11,732 nucleotides of DNA. Origin: Candidatus Rokuibacteriota bacterium (GTDB taxonomy: Bacteria > Methylomirabilota > Methylomirabilia > Rokubacteriales > CSP1-6). The stretch is from contig JACQRS010000054.1 in assembly GCA_016206385.1 (NCBI GenBank), forward strand, positions 1 through 11,732, read 5' to 3'. Below the pieces are notes generated by a model. It searched no databases. It was not told where the DNA came from and was given only the letters and a program-made list of their open reading frames with translations. The translations under genes were made by a program, and so were the position numbers. Shown piece after piece: positions 1-6,911 of the stretch (the first letter of the stretch is position 1; the number at the start of each line of letters is the position of its first letter).

Positions 1-1
1 C

Positions 2-187
2 GAGCGCTCCGTCCTGATCGTCCCCGGCGACCAGTTCGGGCTGGCCCGCCACCTCAGGATCGGGTACGGGTCCGACGCGGACTACCTGATGCGGGGGCTG
101 GCGCGGATCGACGACGGGATCCGGGGTCTCCGGAAGGCGCCGGGCCGCCGGCGCGGCGCCGGGGCGAGGGTGGCGGCGAGGGCGTAG
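2..187 (+). CDS. Class I/II pyridoxal-phosphate aminotransferase, C-terminal end (5' end outside window)
   Basis: The first 61 complete codons visible form the C-terminus of a fold-type I PLP aminotransferase (aspartate aminotransferase superfamily), a cytosolic enzyme that moves an amino group between an amino acid and a 2-oxo acid. The visible signature is VPGDQFG, then HLRIGYG, then a final helix (SDADYLMRGLARIDDGI). In this family the Arg of the LRI(G/S)(Y/F) motif binds the substrate alpha-carboxylate, equivalent to Arg386 of E. coli AspAT. The PLP lysine lies upstream of the window, so substrate specificity cannot be judged. The last 15 or so residues are a low-complexity Arg/Ala/Gly tail, which is common in high-GC genomes. 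The TAG stop at 185-187 lies 17 bp from the stop of the convergent cca gene. No hairpin terminator is evident in that gap. Confidence 0.85.
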   Translation, partial: ERSVLIVPGDQFGLARHLRIGYGSDADYLMRGLARIDDGIRGLRKAPGRRRGAGARVAARA

Positions 188-204
188 GAGCCTGTCCGGG
201 CGGA

Positions 205-1650
205 TCAGTCCGGCGTCTCCTCGCTGAGCAGCCGACGTGCCTCCAGGATCGCCCCCTCCAGGTCGGTGACCCGGCCGTCGAGCTGCATCTCGTAAACCGC
301 CCGGGTGATCCGGCCGATCCGCGGACCGGGGGCGAGCCCCATCTCCAGCAGGTGCCGGCCCATCAGGATCGGCCGCGGCGGGCTGTGCTCGACGCCCAGG
401 CCGCGGACCTTCGCGATGAACCACTCCTGCGCCTCGGTCGAGAAGTCCCCGGTGCGGCCGAGGCAGTCGGCCCGCGACACCAGGTAGAGCAGCTCCGGAT
501 CGAGCCCGCGCGCCAGGCGGCGGAAGGCGCCGTCCCCCACGTTGTCGCGGTTCTTGAAGTAGTGGCTCGGCGTCAGGTGGTGCGCCACGATCTGGATCAC
601 CTCGCGGCGCAGGTCGTACCCCCCCAGCGTGTGCACCTTGAGGCGGTCGAGGAAGGCGGTCGTGGGCTCGATCCCCGCCTCCTCGTGCTCGTAGGAGCGG
701 ATCTTCCCGTCCACGACGGCGGTGGTCCGCGGCTTCCCGAAGTCGTGGCAGAGCGTCGCCAGCATGACCGCCAGGCGCTTCTCCCTGGGGAGCCCGGCGC
801 TCTCCTGCCGCGCCCGGTCGAGGGCCAGGAGCGTGTGGATCCAGACGTCCCCTTCCGGGTGCCACTCCTTCTCCTGGGGGCACCCCTTGAGCGCCTTCAG
901 TTCGGGGAAGAGGCCGTCCACCACCCCGAGGCGGTCGGCCCACTCCAGCCCGATAGACGGACGGTCGGCCTTGAGGAGCAGCTTCTCGATCTCGCCCCAG
1001 ATCCTCTCGGCGGGCAGATCGCGCAGATCAATCCGGCGGCACAGCTCGACCGTGCCGGGATCGATCGTGAACTCCAGCCGCGCCGCGAGCTGCACGGCCC
1101 GCAGCACCCGCAGGCTGTCCTCGACGAAGGTCGCAGGGTCGACCGCCCGCAGCGTCCGGGCGCGGAGATCGTCCTCGCCGCGCCACGGGTCGATCGTCTC
1201 GTCGGTGAGCGGGTCGTGCAGCATGGCGTTGACGGTGAAGTCGCGCCGCCGCGTCGCCTCCTCGAGGGAGAGGTCCGGATCGCCGAGCACCTTGAAGCCG
1301 CGGTGGCCGGGGGCGACCTTGGTGTCGCGGCGCGGCAGGCTGACGTCGATCGCCGCGGGCGGAGGGCCGCCCTCCGGCGGGGCGGACGGAGGGACCACCT
1401 TGTAGACGGCGAACGACTCGCCGACCAGCTTGACGGCGCCGAAACGCCCGAGGACCGGCACGAGCCGCTCCGGAGGCAGCCGGTAAACCTCCAGGTCGAA
1501 CTCCTCCGCCTCGGGCAGCCCGCCGGCGTCCCGCAGGCGCAGGGAGACCAGGTCGCGCACCCAGCCCCCGACCAGGAAGGCGCGCCCGCCCGCCTCGCGC
1601 ACCGCCATGGCGATGGCGACCACGCGGGGGTCGTTCGGAACCCGGCTCAT
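205..1650 (-). CDS. cca: CCA tRNA nucleotidyltransferase / poly(A) polymerase family protein with HD domain
   Basis: This 481-aa cytosolic protein belongs to the class II nucleotidyltransferase family that builds or repairs the 3'-CCA of tRNA (or adds poly(A)). In order: the phosphate-binding LVGGWVRD at about 26-33; the catalytic carboxylates in EFDLEVY (Asp52, Glu54; the family's DxD/DxE); a possible third carboxylate in IDV (Asp102); the RRRDFTVNAM motif at 134-143; EDSLRVLRA at 177-185; and the neck motif AERIWGEIEKLLL near 215. The C-terminal half has an HD-phosphohydrolase pattern (His264/His272 in HPEGDVWIH, His302-Asp303 in CHDFGK, Asp395 region in SRAD), as in Cca enzymes with phosphodiesterase activity. 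I chose ATG 1650 because homology starts there; the 87 upstream in-frame codons are antisense to the divergent lipoprotein gene and look non-coding. A TATACT box lies only 7 bp upstream and there is no Shine-Dalgarno sequence. CCA-adding versus poly(A) activity cannot be decided from sequence alone. Confidence 0.92.
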   Translation of the reverse strand: MSRVPNDPRVVAIAMAVREAGGRAFLVGGWVRDLVSLRLRDAGGLPEAEEFDLEVYRLPPERLVPVLGRFGAVKLVGESFAVYKVVPPSAPPEGGPPPAAIDVSLPRRDTKVAPGHRGFKVLGDPDLSLEEATRRRDFTVNAMLHDPLTDETIDPWRGEDDLRARTLRAVDPATFVEDSLRVLRAVQLAARLEFTIDPGTVELCRRIDLRDLPAERIWGEIEKLLLKADRPSIGLEWADRLGVVDGLFPELKALKGCPQEKEWHPEGDVWIHTLLALDRARQESAGLPREKRLAVMLATLCHDFGKPRTTAVVDGKIRSYEHEEAGIEPTTAFLDRLKVHTLGGYDLRREVIQIVAHHLTPSHYFKNRDNVGDGAFRRLARGLDPELLYLVSRADCLGRTGDFSTEAQEWFIAKVRGLGVEHSPPRPILMGRHLLEMGLAPGPRIGRITRAVYEMQLDGRVTDLEGAILEARRLLSEETPD

Positions 1651-1657
1651 GATCGCC

Positions 1658-1663
1658 AGTATA
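1658..1663 (-). promoter_or_regulatory. Candidate -10 box (TATACT) of the cca gene
   Basis: On the minus strand the bases read TATACT, one mismatch from TATAAT, and end 7 nt before the ATG at 1650. A typical start site about 7 nt downstream would fall at or next to the A of the start codon. With no purine-rich ribosome-binding site in between, this suggests a leaderless mRNA. The -35 region is weak: GAGTCA at a 17-bp spacing. Confidence 0.4.
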
Positions 1664-1741
1664 AGCGGCTGGCCGCGGCTTGACTCCAGGTCATCGAGCG
1701 CTACGTTTTGCTTGAGGGGGATCGGCCCGAACCGTCGGTGC

Positions 1742-1767
1742 TTTGACACGGATACGCATTCGTCAAA
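1742..1767. promoter_or_regulatory. Inverted repeat TTTGAC-N14-GTCAAA in the divergent intergenic region
   Basis: The two 6-base arms at 1742-1747 and 1762-1767 are perfect reverse complements, with centres 20 bp apart (about two helical turns). They lie between the cca start and the lipoprotein ribosome-binding site. The left arm overlaps TTGACA (1743-1748), a perfect -35 consensus, but I see no good -10 at 16-18 bp (AAACCG/AACCGG). It could be an operator for a dimeric regulator or a weak stem-loop. The rest of the 1651-1795 gap holds nothing else I can support. Confidence 0.3.
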
Positions 1768-1782
1768 CCGGTGCGGGCCCCT

Positions 1783-1787
1783 GGAGG
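1783..1787 (+). promoter_or_regulatory. Ribosome-binding site (GGAGG) that fixes the GTG start of the lipoprotein
   Basis: GGAGG lies 8 nt before GTG 1796. The open frame extends upstream past cca's start, but only this GTG has a Shine-Dalgarno sequence. It also places a short basic N-region and hydrophobic core directly before the lipobox. Confidence 0.75.
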
Positions 1788-1795
1788 GCGAGACC

Positions 1796-2788
1796 GTGTC
1801 GAGAGGGCCGGGCTGGCGCTCGTTCGGAGTCGCCGCACTGTGCGGCGGCCTCCTCGTGGCTGTCGCCGGCTGCCTCGAGGCGCCGCGAGAGCCGCTACGG
1901 GTGGGCGTCAACGCCTGGCCGCCGTTCGAGCTCCTCTACCTCGCCCGGGAGAAGGGGTTCTTCCGCGACGAAGGAGTCGAGGTCGACCTGATCGATTTCT
2001 CCTCCTACACCGGCATCCTGAGGTCCTACCACCAGGGGAACCTCGACGCCTTCTTCGCGACACTCAACGAGATCCTGATCGCGGAGAACTTCCAGGACCT
2101 GCCGGCGGTCGTGCTGGTGGCCGACTACTCCTACGGAGGGGACGCCCTGGTCGTGCGCGGCGGCCTCGAGAGCCTGGGACAGCTCCGCGGGAAGAAGATC
2201 GCCTTCGAGGAGTCGGCGCTCGGCTCCTACGTCCTCGAGCGGATCCTGGAGCTCGGCGGGCTGCGGACCGGCGAGGTGGTGGCGATCAACCGCCTCCCCG
2301 AAGAAGGGGAGCAGGACTTCCAGCGCGGCGCCGTGGATGCCGTGATCACCTACGAGCCGGGGCTCGGGCGCCTGCTGCGGGGGGAACCGGGAGCGCGGGC
2401 GATCTTCACCTCCCGCGACATCCCGGGCGAGATCGTGGACGTGCTGGTGCTGCGCCGCGCGGCGCTCCACGAGCGCGCCGCCGACGCCCGGCGGATGATG
2501 AAGGCCTGGTTCCGGGCCCTCGCCTACCTCAAGGAGAACCCGCATCAGGCTTCTGAGGTGATGGCCAAGCGACAGCGCGTCACCGTGGCCGAGTTCCTGG
2601 GCGGCCTCCGCGGCGCCCACATCCCCGACCTGGAGGAGAACCGCAGGCTGATGGGCTCCTCCGGGACGCCGGGGCCGCTGCACCAGACCGCCGCCAGGCT
2701 CGGCGAGTTCCTGGTGCGGCGCGGGCTGGCCAGGAAGACTGCCTCCGGGGCCGAGCTGCTCCATCACGCCCTCATCGAGTCGCTCTAG
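1796..2788 (+). CDS. NMT1/ThiY/SsuA-like periplasmic substrate-binding lipoprotein
   Basis: This 330-aa protein begins with a lipoprotein signal: Arg at 3 and 8, a hydrophobic core at about 10-24, and lipobox AVAGC with the acylated Cys at 26. The mature part is a type 2 periplasmic binding fold of the NMT1/THI5, SsuA, TauA and NrtA group. It opens with RVGVNAWPPFELLYLAREKGFF (about 35-56), a strong family signature, followed by GNLDAFFATLNE (about 81-92), which typically lines the ligand cleft, and later GAVDAVITYEP (about 179-188), the start of the second-lobe return. Relatives bind thiamine precursors, sulfonates, taurine, nitrate or other small molecules, so the ligand here is unknown. 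Normally ABC permease and ATPase genes sit beside such a gene; none do here. Instead a membrane sensor kinase starts 9 bp downstream, implying co-transcription and a sensory co-receptor role (inference). Length is normal for the family. The GTG start is supported by GGAGG. Confidence 0.88.
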   Translation: MSRGPGWRSFGVAALCGGLLVAVAGCLEAPREPLRVGVNAWPPFELLYLAREKGFFRDEGVEVDLIDFSSYTGILRSYHQGNLDAFFATLNEILIAENFQDLPAVVLVADYSYGGDALVVRGGLESLGQLRGKKIAFEESALGSYVLERILELGGLRTGEVVAINRLPEEGEQDFQRGAVDAVITYEPGLGRLLRGEPGARAIFTSRDIPGEIVDVLVLRRAALHERAADARRMMKAWFRALAYLKENPHQASEVMAKRQRVTVAEFLGGLRGAHIPDLEENRRLMGSSGTPGPLHQTAARLGEFLVRRGLARKTASGAELLHHALIESL

Positions 2789-2797
2789 GCGGACCCC

Positions 2798-5206
2798 TTG
2801 CGGCGGCTCCTCTCGAGGTTCCCGACCTCCACGCTGATGGGGCTCGCCTTCACCATCCCGGCGCTGCTCATCGCCGGGGTCCTCCTCCACTACCACTCGC
2901 TCGTCGCGCGGACCTTCGTGGCGGAGGAAGGGGTGCGCTACGGCGAGATCCTGACCGACCAGCTCCTCAGCGCGGCGCAGCGCTTCCTGCGCCTCGGCTC
3001 GGTGGCGGCCGTCCAGGAGATGATCGAGGACACGGGGAGCAAGCGATCGGTGCTGGACGTCGCGCTCATCGGCAGCGACGGGACGGTGATCGCGAGCAAC
3101 CGTCGCGACTGGATCGGCCAGAACGAGGCGGTGATCCCTGATGCCGCCTACCGCGAGGTGACGCTCGCCGCCCGCGCCACGCTGCAGCCGCAGCACCGGC
3201 TGGCGGACGGGGGGAAGCGGATCCTCCTGGTGTCCCCCCTGCTGATCCAGGGGACGAGCCCGATCCTGACAGGATCGCGTGGCACCCTCTATCTCAAGGT
3301 CGACCAGGCGAGGAAGCTGCGCGAGATCTACGCGGCGATCCTGCGGCGCGGCACCGTCTCGGCCTTCGCCATCCTGGGCATCAGCCTGCTCCTCCTGGTC
3401 TGGGTGCGCGCCATCCTGGCGCGCCCGATCCTCAGGGTCGCCTCCTTCCTGCGCGATTTCGCGGCGGGCGCGGCCGAGGCGCCGCCGCGGGTCGGCGGGA
3501 CGCAGGAGGTGGCGCAGCTCGTGGAGGACGTCGGCCGGATGGCCGGCGACCTCCGGGCGAAGCAGGCGGCGCTCGTCGCCTCCGAGGAGCGCCACCGCAG
3601 CCTCCTCGAGGGCGCCTACGACGCCATCCTCACGGTCGACCCGGAGACCGGCCGGATCCTGGAGGCCAACGCGATGTTCTGCCGCCTCTTCGGCTACGAC
3701 CCGCGGGAGGTCCGGTCCCTCGGGATGGGCGACCTGCACCCGGCGGCGGAACGGGAGAAGCTGATGAAGGCGTACCGGGAGGCGGCGGGGCTGGCGCACA
3801 AGGATTTCCATGATGTCCCCTGCCTGCGCAAGGACGGCGGGCGCTTCTTCGTCGACATCCGCGGCGGCCCGATCTCCCTGGAGAGCCGGACGGTCATGGA
3901 GTGGATCCTCCGCGATCGGACCGAGAGGCGGCGGCTCGAGGACCAGTTGCGCCAGGCGCAGAAGATGGAGAGCGTCGGCACCCTGGCGGGGGGGATGGCC
4001 CACGACTTCAATAACTTATTGACCGGCATCCTGGGGTACACGCGGCTCGTCCTCAAGCGCTTCAATCCGGACGACCCGGGCCGCAGGCACCTGGAGACGA
4101 TCGAGCGCTCCGCGCTGCGCGCCGCCGAGCTGACGGCGCAGCTCCAGACCTTCAGCCGCCGGGCGGCCAGCCGCCCCGTCCGGGCCGATCTGAACGAGGT
4201 GATCGCGGGGGCCGTCGAGGCGCTGGGCGCGGACCTCCCGGAGAAGATCACGCTGGTCCACCGGCCCGCGAAGGACCTCCGCGCCACGGCGATCGACGCG
4301 GCGCAGATCCAGCAGACGCTTCAGAACCTGTGCTCCAACGCCCGCGAGGCGATGCCGGAAGGAGGGCGCCTGACCATCGAGACCGCCAACCGGACCCTCG
4401 GCAAGGAGGACTGCCGCGGCAACCTGGAGGCCCGTCCGGGGCGCTTCGTGACCCTCACCGTGAACGACACCGGCCGCGGCATCGATCCGGCCGTCCGCGG
4501 CCGCATCTTCGAGCCGTTCTTCACCACCAAGGATTCGGGCGTCGGGGCCGGGTTGGGCCTGGCAATGGTCTACGGGTCGGTCAAAGGGCACGACGGCTGG
4601 GTCGAGGTCTCGAGCGAGCCGGGCCGCGGTTCGCGATTCACGCTGTTTTTCCCCGAATGGGAACCGGCGGAGGCGGCGGCGCGCGTCGCCCTGGAATCCC
4701 CCGCGGCGGTCCTGGAGCGCCTCGCCGGGGTCGGTCCGGGGACGATGCCCGTGCTCCCGAAGATCGCGGGAGCGCCGGAGGCCACCGCAGCCGTTTCGTC
4801 CCCCGGCGCCTCCCGGACCGTCCTGGTGGTGGACGACGAGTCAACCGTTCTGGCGCTCGCCAGGGACATCCTCGAGATGAACGGCTATCGCGTCCTCACC
4901 GCGCGCAACGGGGAGGAGGCCGTGCGCGTCTACGGCGACAACCGCGGGGCGATCGATCTGGTGCTCCTCGACCTGACGATGCCCGTCATGGGCGGCAGGG
5001 AATGCCTCAAGCGGATTCTGGGCCTCGATCCCGGAGCGCGCGTGGTGGTCAGCAGCGGCTTCTCGGCCGAGAGCACGGTCGGCGAGGTCCTGCAGGAAGG
5101 GGCGCTGGATTTCGTCTCCAAGCCGTACGACATCGACGTCCTCGCCAGGGTGGTCCGCCAGGCGCTCGAGCGGCCACCCGGCGCCGTTGCCTCCCATCTG
5201 AACTGA
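2798..5206 (+). CDS. Membrane-bound hybrid sensor histidine kinase (periplasmic sensor, HAMP, PAS, HisKA, HATPase, REC)
   Basis: This 802-aa protein is an inner-membrane signalling kinase. A basic N-terminus leads to a transmembrane helix (about 13-31), a periplasmic sensor of about 150 residues (33-185; sCache-like DVALIGSDGTVIASNRR near 87-103), a second helix (about 187-206) and a HAMP-like linker (about 207-255). A PAS domain follows (about 265-375; GYDPREV, HPAERE-like and DGGRFFVDIRG stretches). The phosphoacceptor is His402 in GGMAHDFNNLLTGILGY. The ATPase domain has an N box (NLCSNAREAMP, Asn514), G1 (NDTGRGI, Asp557), FEPFFTTK and G2 (GAGLGLAMVYG). After an Ala/Pro linker, a receiver domain (about 673-792) has Asp679/680, acceptor Asp725 (LLDLTMP), Ser752/753 and Lys775 (SKPYD). 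No DNA-binding or enzymatic output domain is present. TTG 2798 is preferred over ATG 2837 because it keeps the basic residues before the first helix; its ribosome-binding site is weak (GGA), consistent with coupling to the lipoprotein gene 9 bp upstream. Confidence 0.92.
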   Translation: MRRLLSRFPTSTLMGLAFTIPALLIAGVLLHYHSLVARTFVAEEGVRYGEILTDQLLSAAQRFLRLGSVAAVQEMIEDTGSKRSVLDVALIGSDGTVIASNRRDWIGQNEAVIPDAAYREVTLAARATLQPQHRLADGGKRILLVSPLLIQGTSPILTGSRGTLYLKVDQARKLREIYAAILRRGTVSAFAILGISLLLLVWVRAILARPILRVASFLRDFAAGAAEAPPRVGGTQEVAQLVEDVGRMAGDLRAKQAALVASEERHRSLLEGAYDAILTVDPETGRILEANAMFCRLFGYDPREVRSLGMGDLHPAAEREKLMKAYREAAGLAHKDFHDVPCLRKDGGRFFVDIRGGPISLESRTVMEWILRDRTERRRLEDQLRQAQKMESVGTLAGGMAHDFNNLLTGILGYTRLVLKRFNPDDPGRRHLETIERSALRAAELTAQLQTFSRRAASRPVRADLNEVIAGAVEALGADLPEKITLVHRPAKDLRATAIDAAQIQQTLQNLCSNAREAMPEGGRLTIETANRTLGKEDCRGNLEARPGRFVTLTVNDTGRGIDPAVRGRIFEPFFTTKDSGVGAGLGLAMVYGSVKGHDGWVEVSSEPGRGSRFTLFFPEWEPAEAAARVALESPAAVLERLAGVGPGTMPVLPKIAGAPEATAAVSSPGASRTVLVVDDESTVLALARDILEMNGYRVLTARNGEEAVRVYGDNRGAIDLVLLDLTMPVMGGRECLKRILGLDPGARVVVSSGFSAESTVGEVLQEGALDFVSKPYDIDVLARVVRQALERPPGAVASHLN

Positions 5207-5256
5207 ACCCTGGCCCGCGTTCCTGTGTATGATGGCGCCTCCTTCGAGGACCGCCC

Positions 5257-6657
5257 ATGCTGCAGGTCGGCCGCGGCGCCGTCATCTTCGGACTCGCCCT
5301 CTCTCTCGCTCTCGCCGGTCCGGTTGCGGCCGCGGCGGCCGCCGCGGCGGCACCGCCGGGCGGAGGGCCGGCGCGCCCGGTCGCCATCCGCTGCGGGCGA
5401 ATCATCGACGGCGTGTCGGAGGAGGTCCTGGCGGGAGGGACGGTCCTCATCGAGGGGGAGCGGATCACCCGGGTCGGCCGGGAGGTCGCGCTCCCCGGGG
5501 GGGCGGAGGTCATCGATCTCTCCGATCACACCTGCCTGCCCGGCTTCATCGACTGCCACACCCACCTGACGGATCGCCCGGAGAGCGGCGGCGACGAAGC
5601 GGACCACCTGCGCCGCTCGGCGGCCGACGTGGCATTCAGGAGCATCGACAACGCCCGGCGGACGCTGGAGGCCGGCTTCACCACCGTGCGCGACGTCGGG
5701 ACCTACCACGCCTTCACCGACGTGGCGCTCCGGGACGCCATCAACCGCGGGGACGTGGTCGGCCCGCGGATGCAGGTCGCGGGGTTCTACGTCACCATCC
5801 CGGGAGGCGGGGGCGAGCTCAACTCGTTCGCCCCGGAGATCCGCCTGCCGGAGCACCTGCGCTTCGGCGTCGCCAGCGGGCCGGACGAGATCCGCCGCGT
5901 GGTGCGCCAGGCGGTGCGGCAGAGGGTCGATCTGATCAAAGTGATCGCCTCCGGCGCCTTCCTGGCCCTGGGCAGCGTCCCCCAGGCGCCGGCGTTCACC
6001 GAGGAGGAGATCCGGGCGGCCGTGCGCGAAGCCGGCAAGGCCGGGCTGAAGGTCGCGGCGCACGCCCACGACGCGCTCTCGATCGTCGCGTCGGCCCGGG
6101 CCGGGGTCGCCTCGATCGATCATGGGACCTTCATCGACGCAGAGGCAATCCGCGCCGTCCTGAAGCACGGGACCTACGTGGTCGCCGATCTGATCAGCGG
6201 TCCCTGCATCAAGGAGGTGGGCCGGGAGCAGGGATGGCCCGAGGAATACATCCGGAAGCAGGAGGAGTCCGAGACGATCTGGCCGGAGAGCATCCGGAAG
6301 GCGCAGCGCGCCGGGGTCCGGATCGCTTTCGGCACCGACGCGGCGGTCTGCCCGCACGGCGCCAACGCCCGCCAGTTCCCCCTCATGGTCGAGTGGATCG
6401 GCATGACGCCGATGCAGGCGATCCGGTCGGCGACCTCGGTCGCCGCCGCCCTGATGGGATGGGAGGACCGGGTCGGGAGCCTGGCGCCGGGGCGGTTCGC
6501 CGACCTGGTGGCGGTGCCGGCCGACCCGCTGCGCGACCTGCGCGTCCTCGCGTCGATCCCGTTCGTCATGAAGGGGGGGCGGGTGATCAAGGACGCCCGC
6601 CCGGGCCGGACGCCTGGGAACGAGGCTGCGCAATTCTGTGAATCCCGGAGCAACTAG
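5257..6657 (+). CDS. Exported metal-dependent amidohydrolase (Xaa-Pro dipeptidase/imidazolonepropionase-like)
   Basis: This 466-aa member of the amidohydrolase superfamily hydrolyses C-N bonds with one or two divalent metals. ATG 5257 is preceded by GAGGA at a 6-nt spacing. Residues 1-32 are a signal peptide ending in a run of nine alanines, so the enzyme is probably periplasmic. Metal-site residues visible: His101 and His103 in GFIDCHTHL, Lys228 in LIKVIASG (the usual carboxylated lysine), His269/His271 in AAHAHD, His289 in SIDHGT and Asp361 in FGTDAAV. The N-terminal (about 41-95) and C-terminal (about 405-445) segments form the small beta-domain, with the end marker LAPGRFADLVAV. Close relatives are Sgx9260/Cc2672-type dipeptidases and prolidase-like hydrolases; the substrate is unknown. 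It starts 50 bp after the kinase gene and may share its transcript. The last 20 or so residues (ARPGRTPGNEAAQF onward) extend past the family's usual end and run antisense to a gene remnant, suggesting that the original 3' end was replaced. Confidence 0.92.
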   Translation: MLQVGRGAVIFGLALSLALAGPVAAAAAAAAAPPGGGPARPVAIRCGRIIDGVSEEVLAGGTVLIEGERITRVGREVALPGGAEVIDLSDHTCLPGFIDCHTHLTDRPESGGDEADHLRRSAADVAFRSIDNARRTLEAGFTTVRDVGTYHAFTDVALRDAINRGDVVGPRMQVAGFYVTIPGGGGELNSFAPEIRLPEHLRFGVASGPDEIRRVVRQAVRQRVDLIKVIASGAFLALGSVPQAPAFTEEEIRAAVREAGKAGLKVAAHAHDALSIVASARAGVASIDHGTFIDAEAIRAVLKHGTYVVADLISGPCIKEVGREQGWPEEYIRKQEESETIWPESIRKAQRAGVRIAFGTDAAVCPHGANARQFPLMVEWIGMTPMQAIRSATSVAAALMGWEDRVGSLAPGRFADLVAVPADPLRDLRVLASIPFVMKGGRVIKDARPGRTPGNEAAQFCESRSN

Positions 6658-6855
6658 CGCCTGGGCGACTTCGACCTTCGTCGTGCGGTTCTTTCCCGCG
6701 ATGCCGAGGCGCACCTGCTCGGGCGAAAGCTCAACGACTTCGAGCCCCGGTTCCTTGGACTGTTCGTGCAGTTCCTGCGCGATCGTCGAGAGCACAGCGC
6801 GATACGGGCGCGCGATACGGGCTCTTGACACCGGGAAATAGATCGTGTTAGACGA
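6631..6855 (-). pseudogene. Remnant of a RuvC/RNase H-fold-like protein, truncated at both ends
   Basis: Read on the minus strand, this stretch encodes protein-like sequence of about 75 residues. It includes RPYRAVLSTIAQELHEQ, then GLEVVELSPEQVRLGIAGK, then NRTTKVEVAQALVAPGFTEL. The order (basic helix, 'G(L)xVxxxSxxxV', then 'xxTKxExAxAL...FxEL') resembles a small family of RuvC-like RNase H-fold proteins, and more distantly the middle of RuvC, which processes branched DNA. The N-terminal part with the first catalytic Asp is missing, cut off near the 5' end of the large secreted gene. Downstream the frame runs into antisense amidohydrolase DNA. No start codon with a ribosome-binding site is apparent. 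The family link is from memory of the motif pattern and is moderate at best; an intact short gene is unlikely. Confidence 0.4.
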
Positions 6856-6884
6856 AGACGCAGTGACTTCTACGAGATACGGGC
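6797..6884 (+). repeat. 13-bp tandem duplication GCGCGATACGGGC plus a third GATACGGGC copy
   Basis: GCGCGATACGGGC occurs twice directly in tandem (6797-6809 and 6810-6822). Its 9-base core GATACGGGC recurs at 6876-6884, 54 bp after the second copy. The copies bracket the candidate promoter of the large secreted gene. They may be binding sites for a regulator or a by-product of the rearrangement that created this junction. Confidence 0.6.
6825..6853 (+). promoter_or_regulatory. Candidate sigma-70-type promoter for the phospholipase C-like gene
   Basis: TTGACA (6825-6830) is a perfect -35. The downstream element is weak: TTAGAC at a 17-bp spacing (6848-6853), or a TG-extended TAGACG one base later. 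Transcription would start near 6860, giving a leader of about 50 nt before TTG 6912. The flanking GATACGGGC repeats lie immediately upstream and within the leader. Confidence 0.35.
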
Positions 6885-6911
6885 ACTCCCAACTACGCCT
6901 CGGAGATTGAC

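Noticed and set aside
352..1683. 443-aa plus-strand open frame opposite cca
   Set aside because: The minus strand here encodes a motif-complete nucleotidyltransferase; the plus-strand translation shows no domain.
1743..1771. Sigma-70 promoter with TTGACA at 1743 for the lipoprotein gene
   Set aside because: The -35 is perfect but no acceptable -10 occurs at 15-18 bp, so I report only the dyad.
1650..1911. N-terminal extension of cca to 1911
   Set aside because: The 87 extra residues overlap the start of the divergent lipoprotein gene, have no family similarity, and the homology begins at Met 1650.
1895..4003. Long 702-aa minus-strand open frame
   Set aside because: It is antisense to the lipoprotein and kinase genes, both of which have clear domain motifs. 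Its protein is low-complexity (Gln/Arg/Pro/Gly-rich), as expected from the complement of high-GC codons.
5228..5233. TATGAT as a separate promoter for the amidohydrolase
   Set aside because: It matches a -10 box, but no -35 fits and it would leave only a very short leader; readthrough from the kinase gene is simpler.
5229..6641. 470-aa plus-strand open frame in another frame of the amidohydrolase
   Set aside because: It is an Arg/Gly-rich shadow frame; the frame starting at 5257 carries all metal-ligand motifs.
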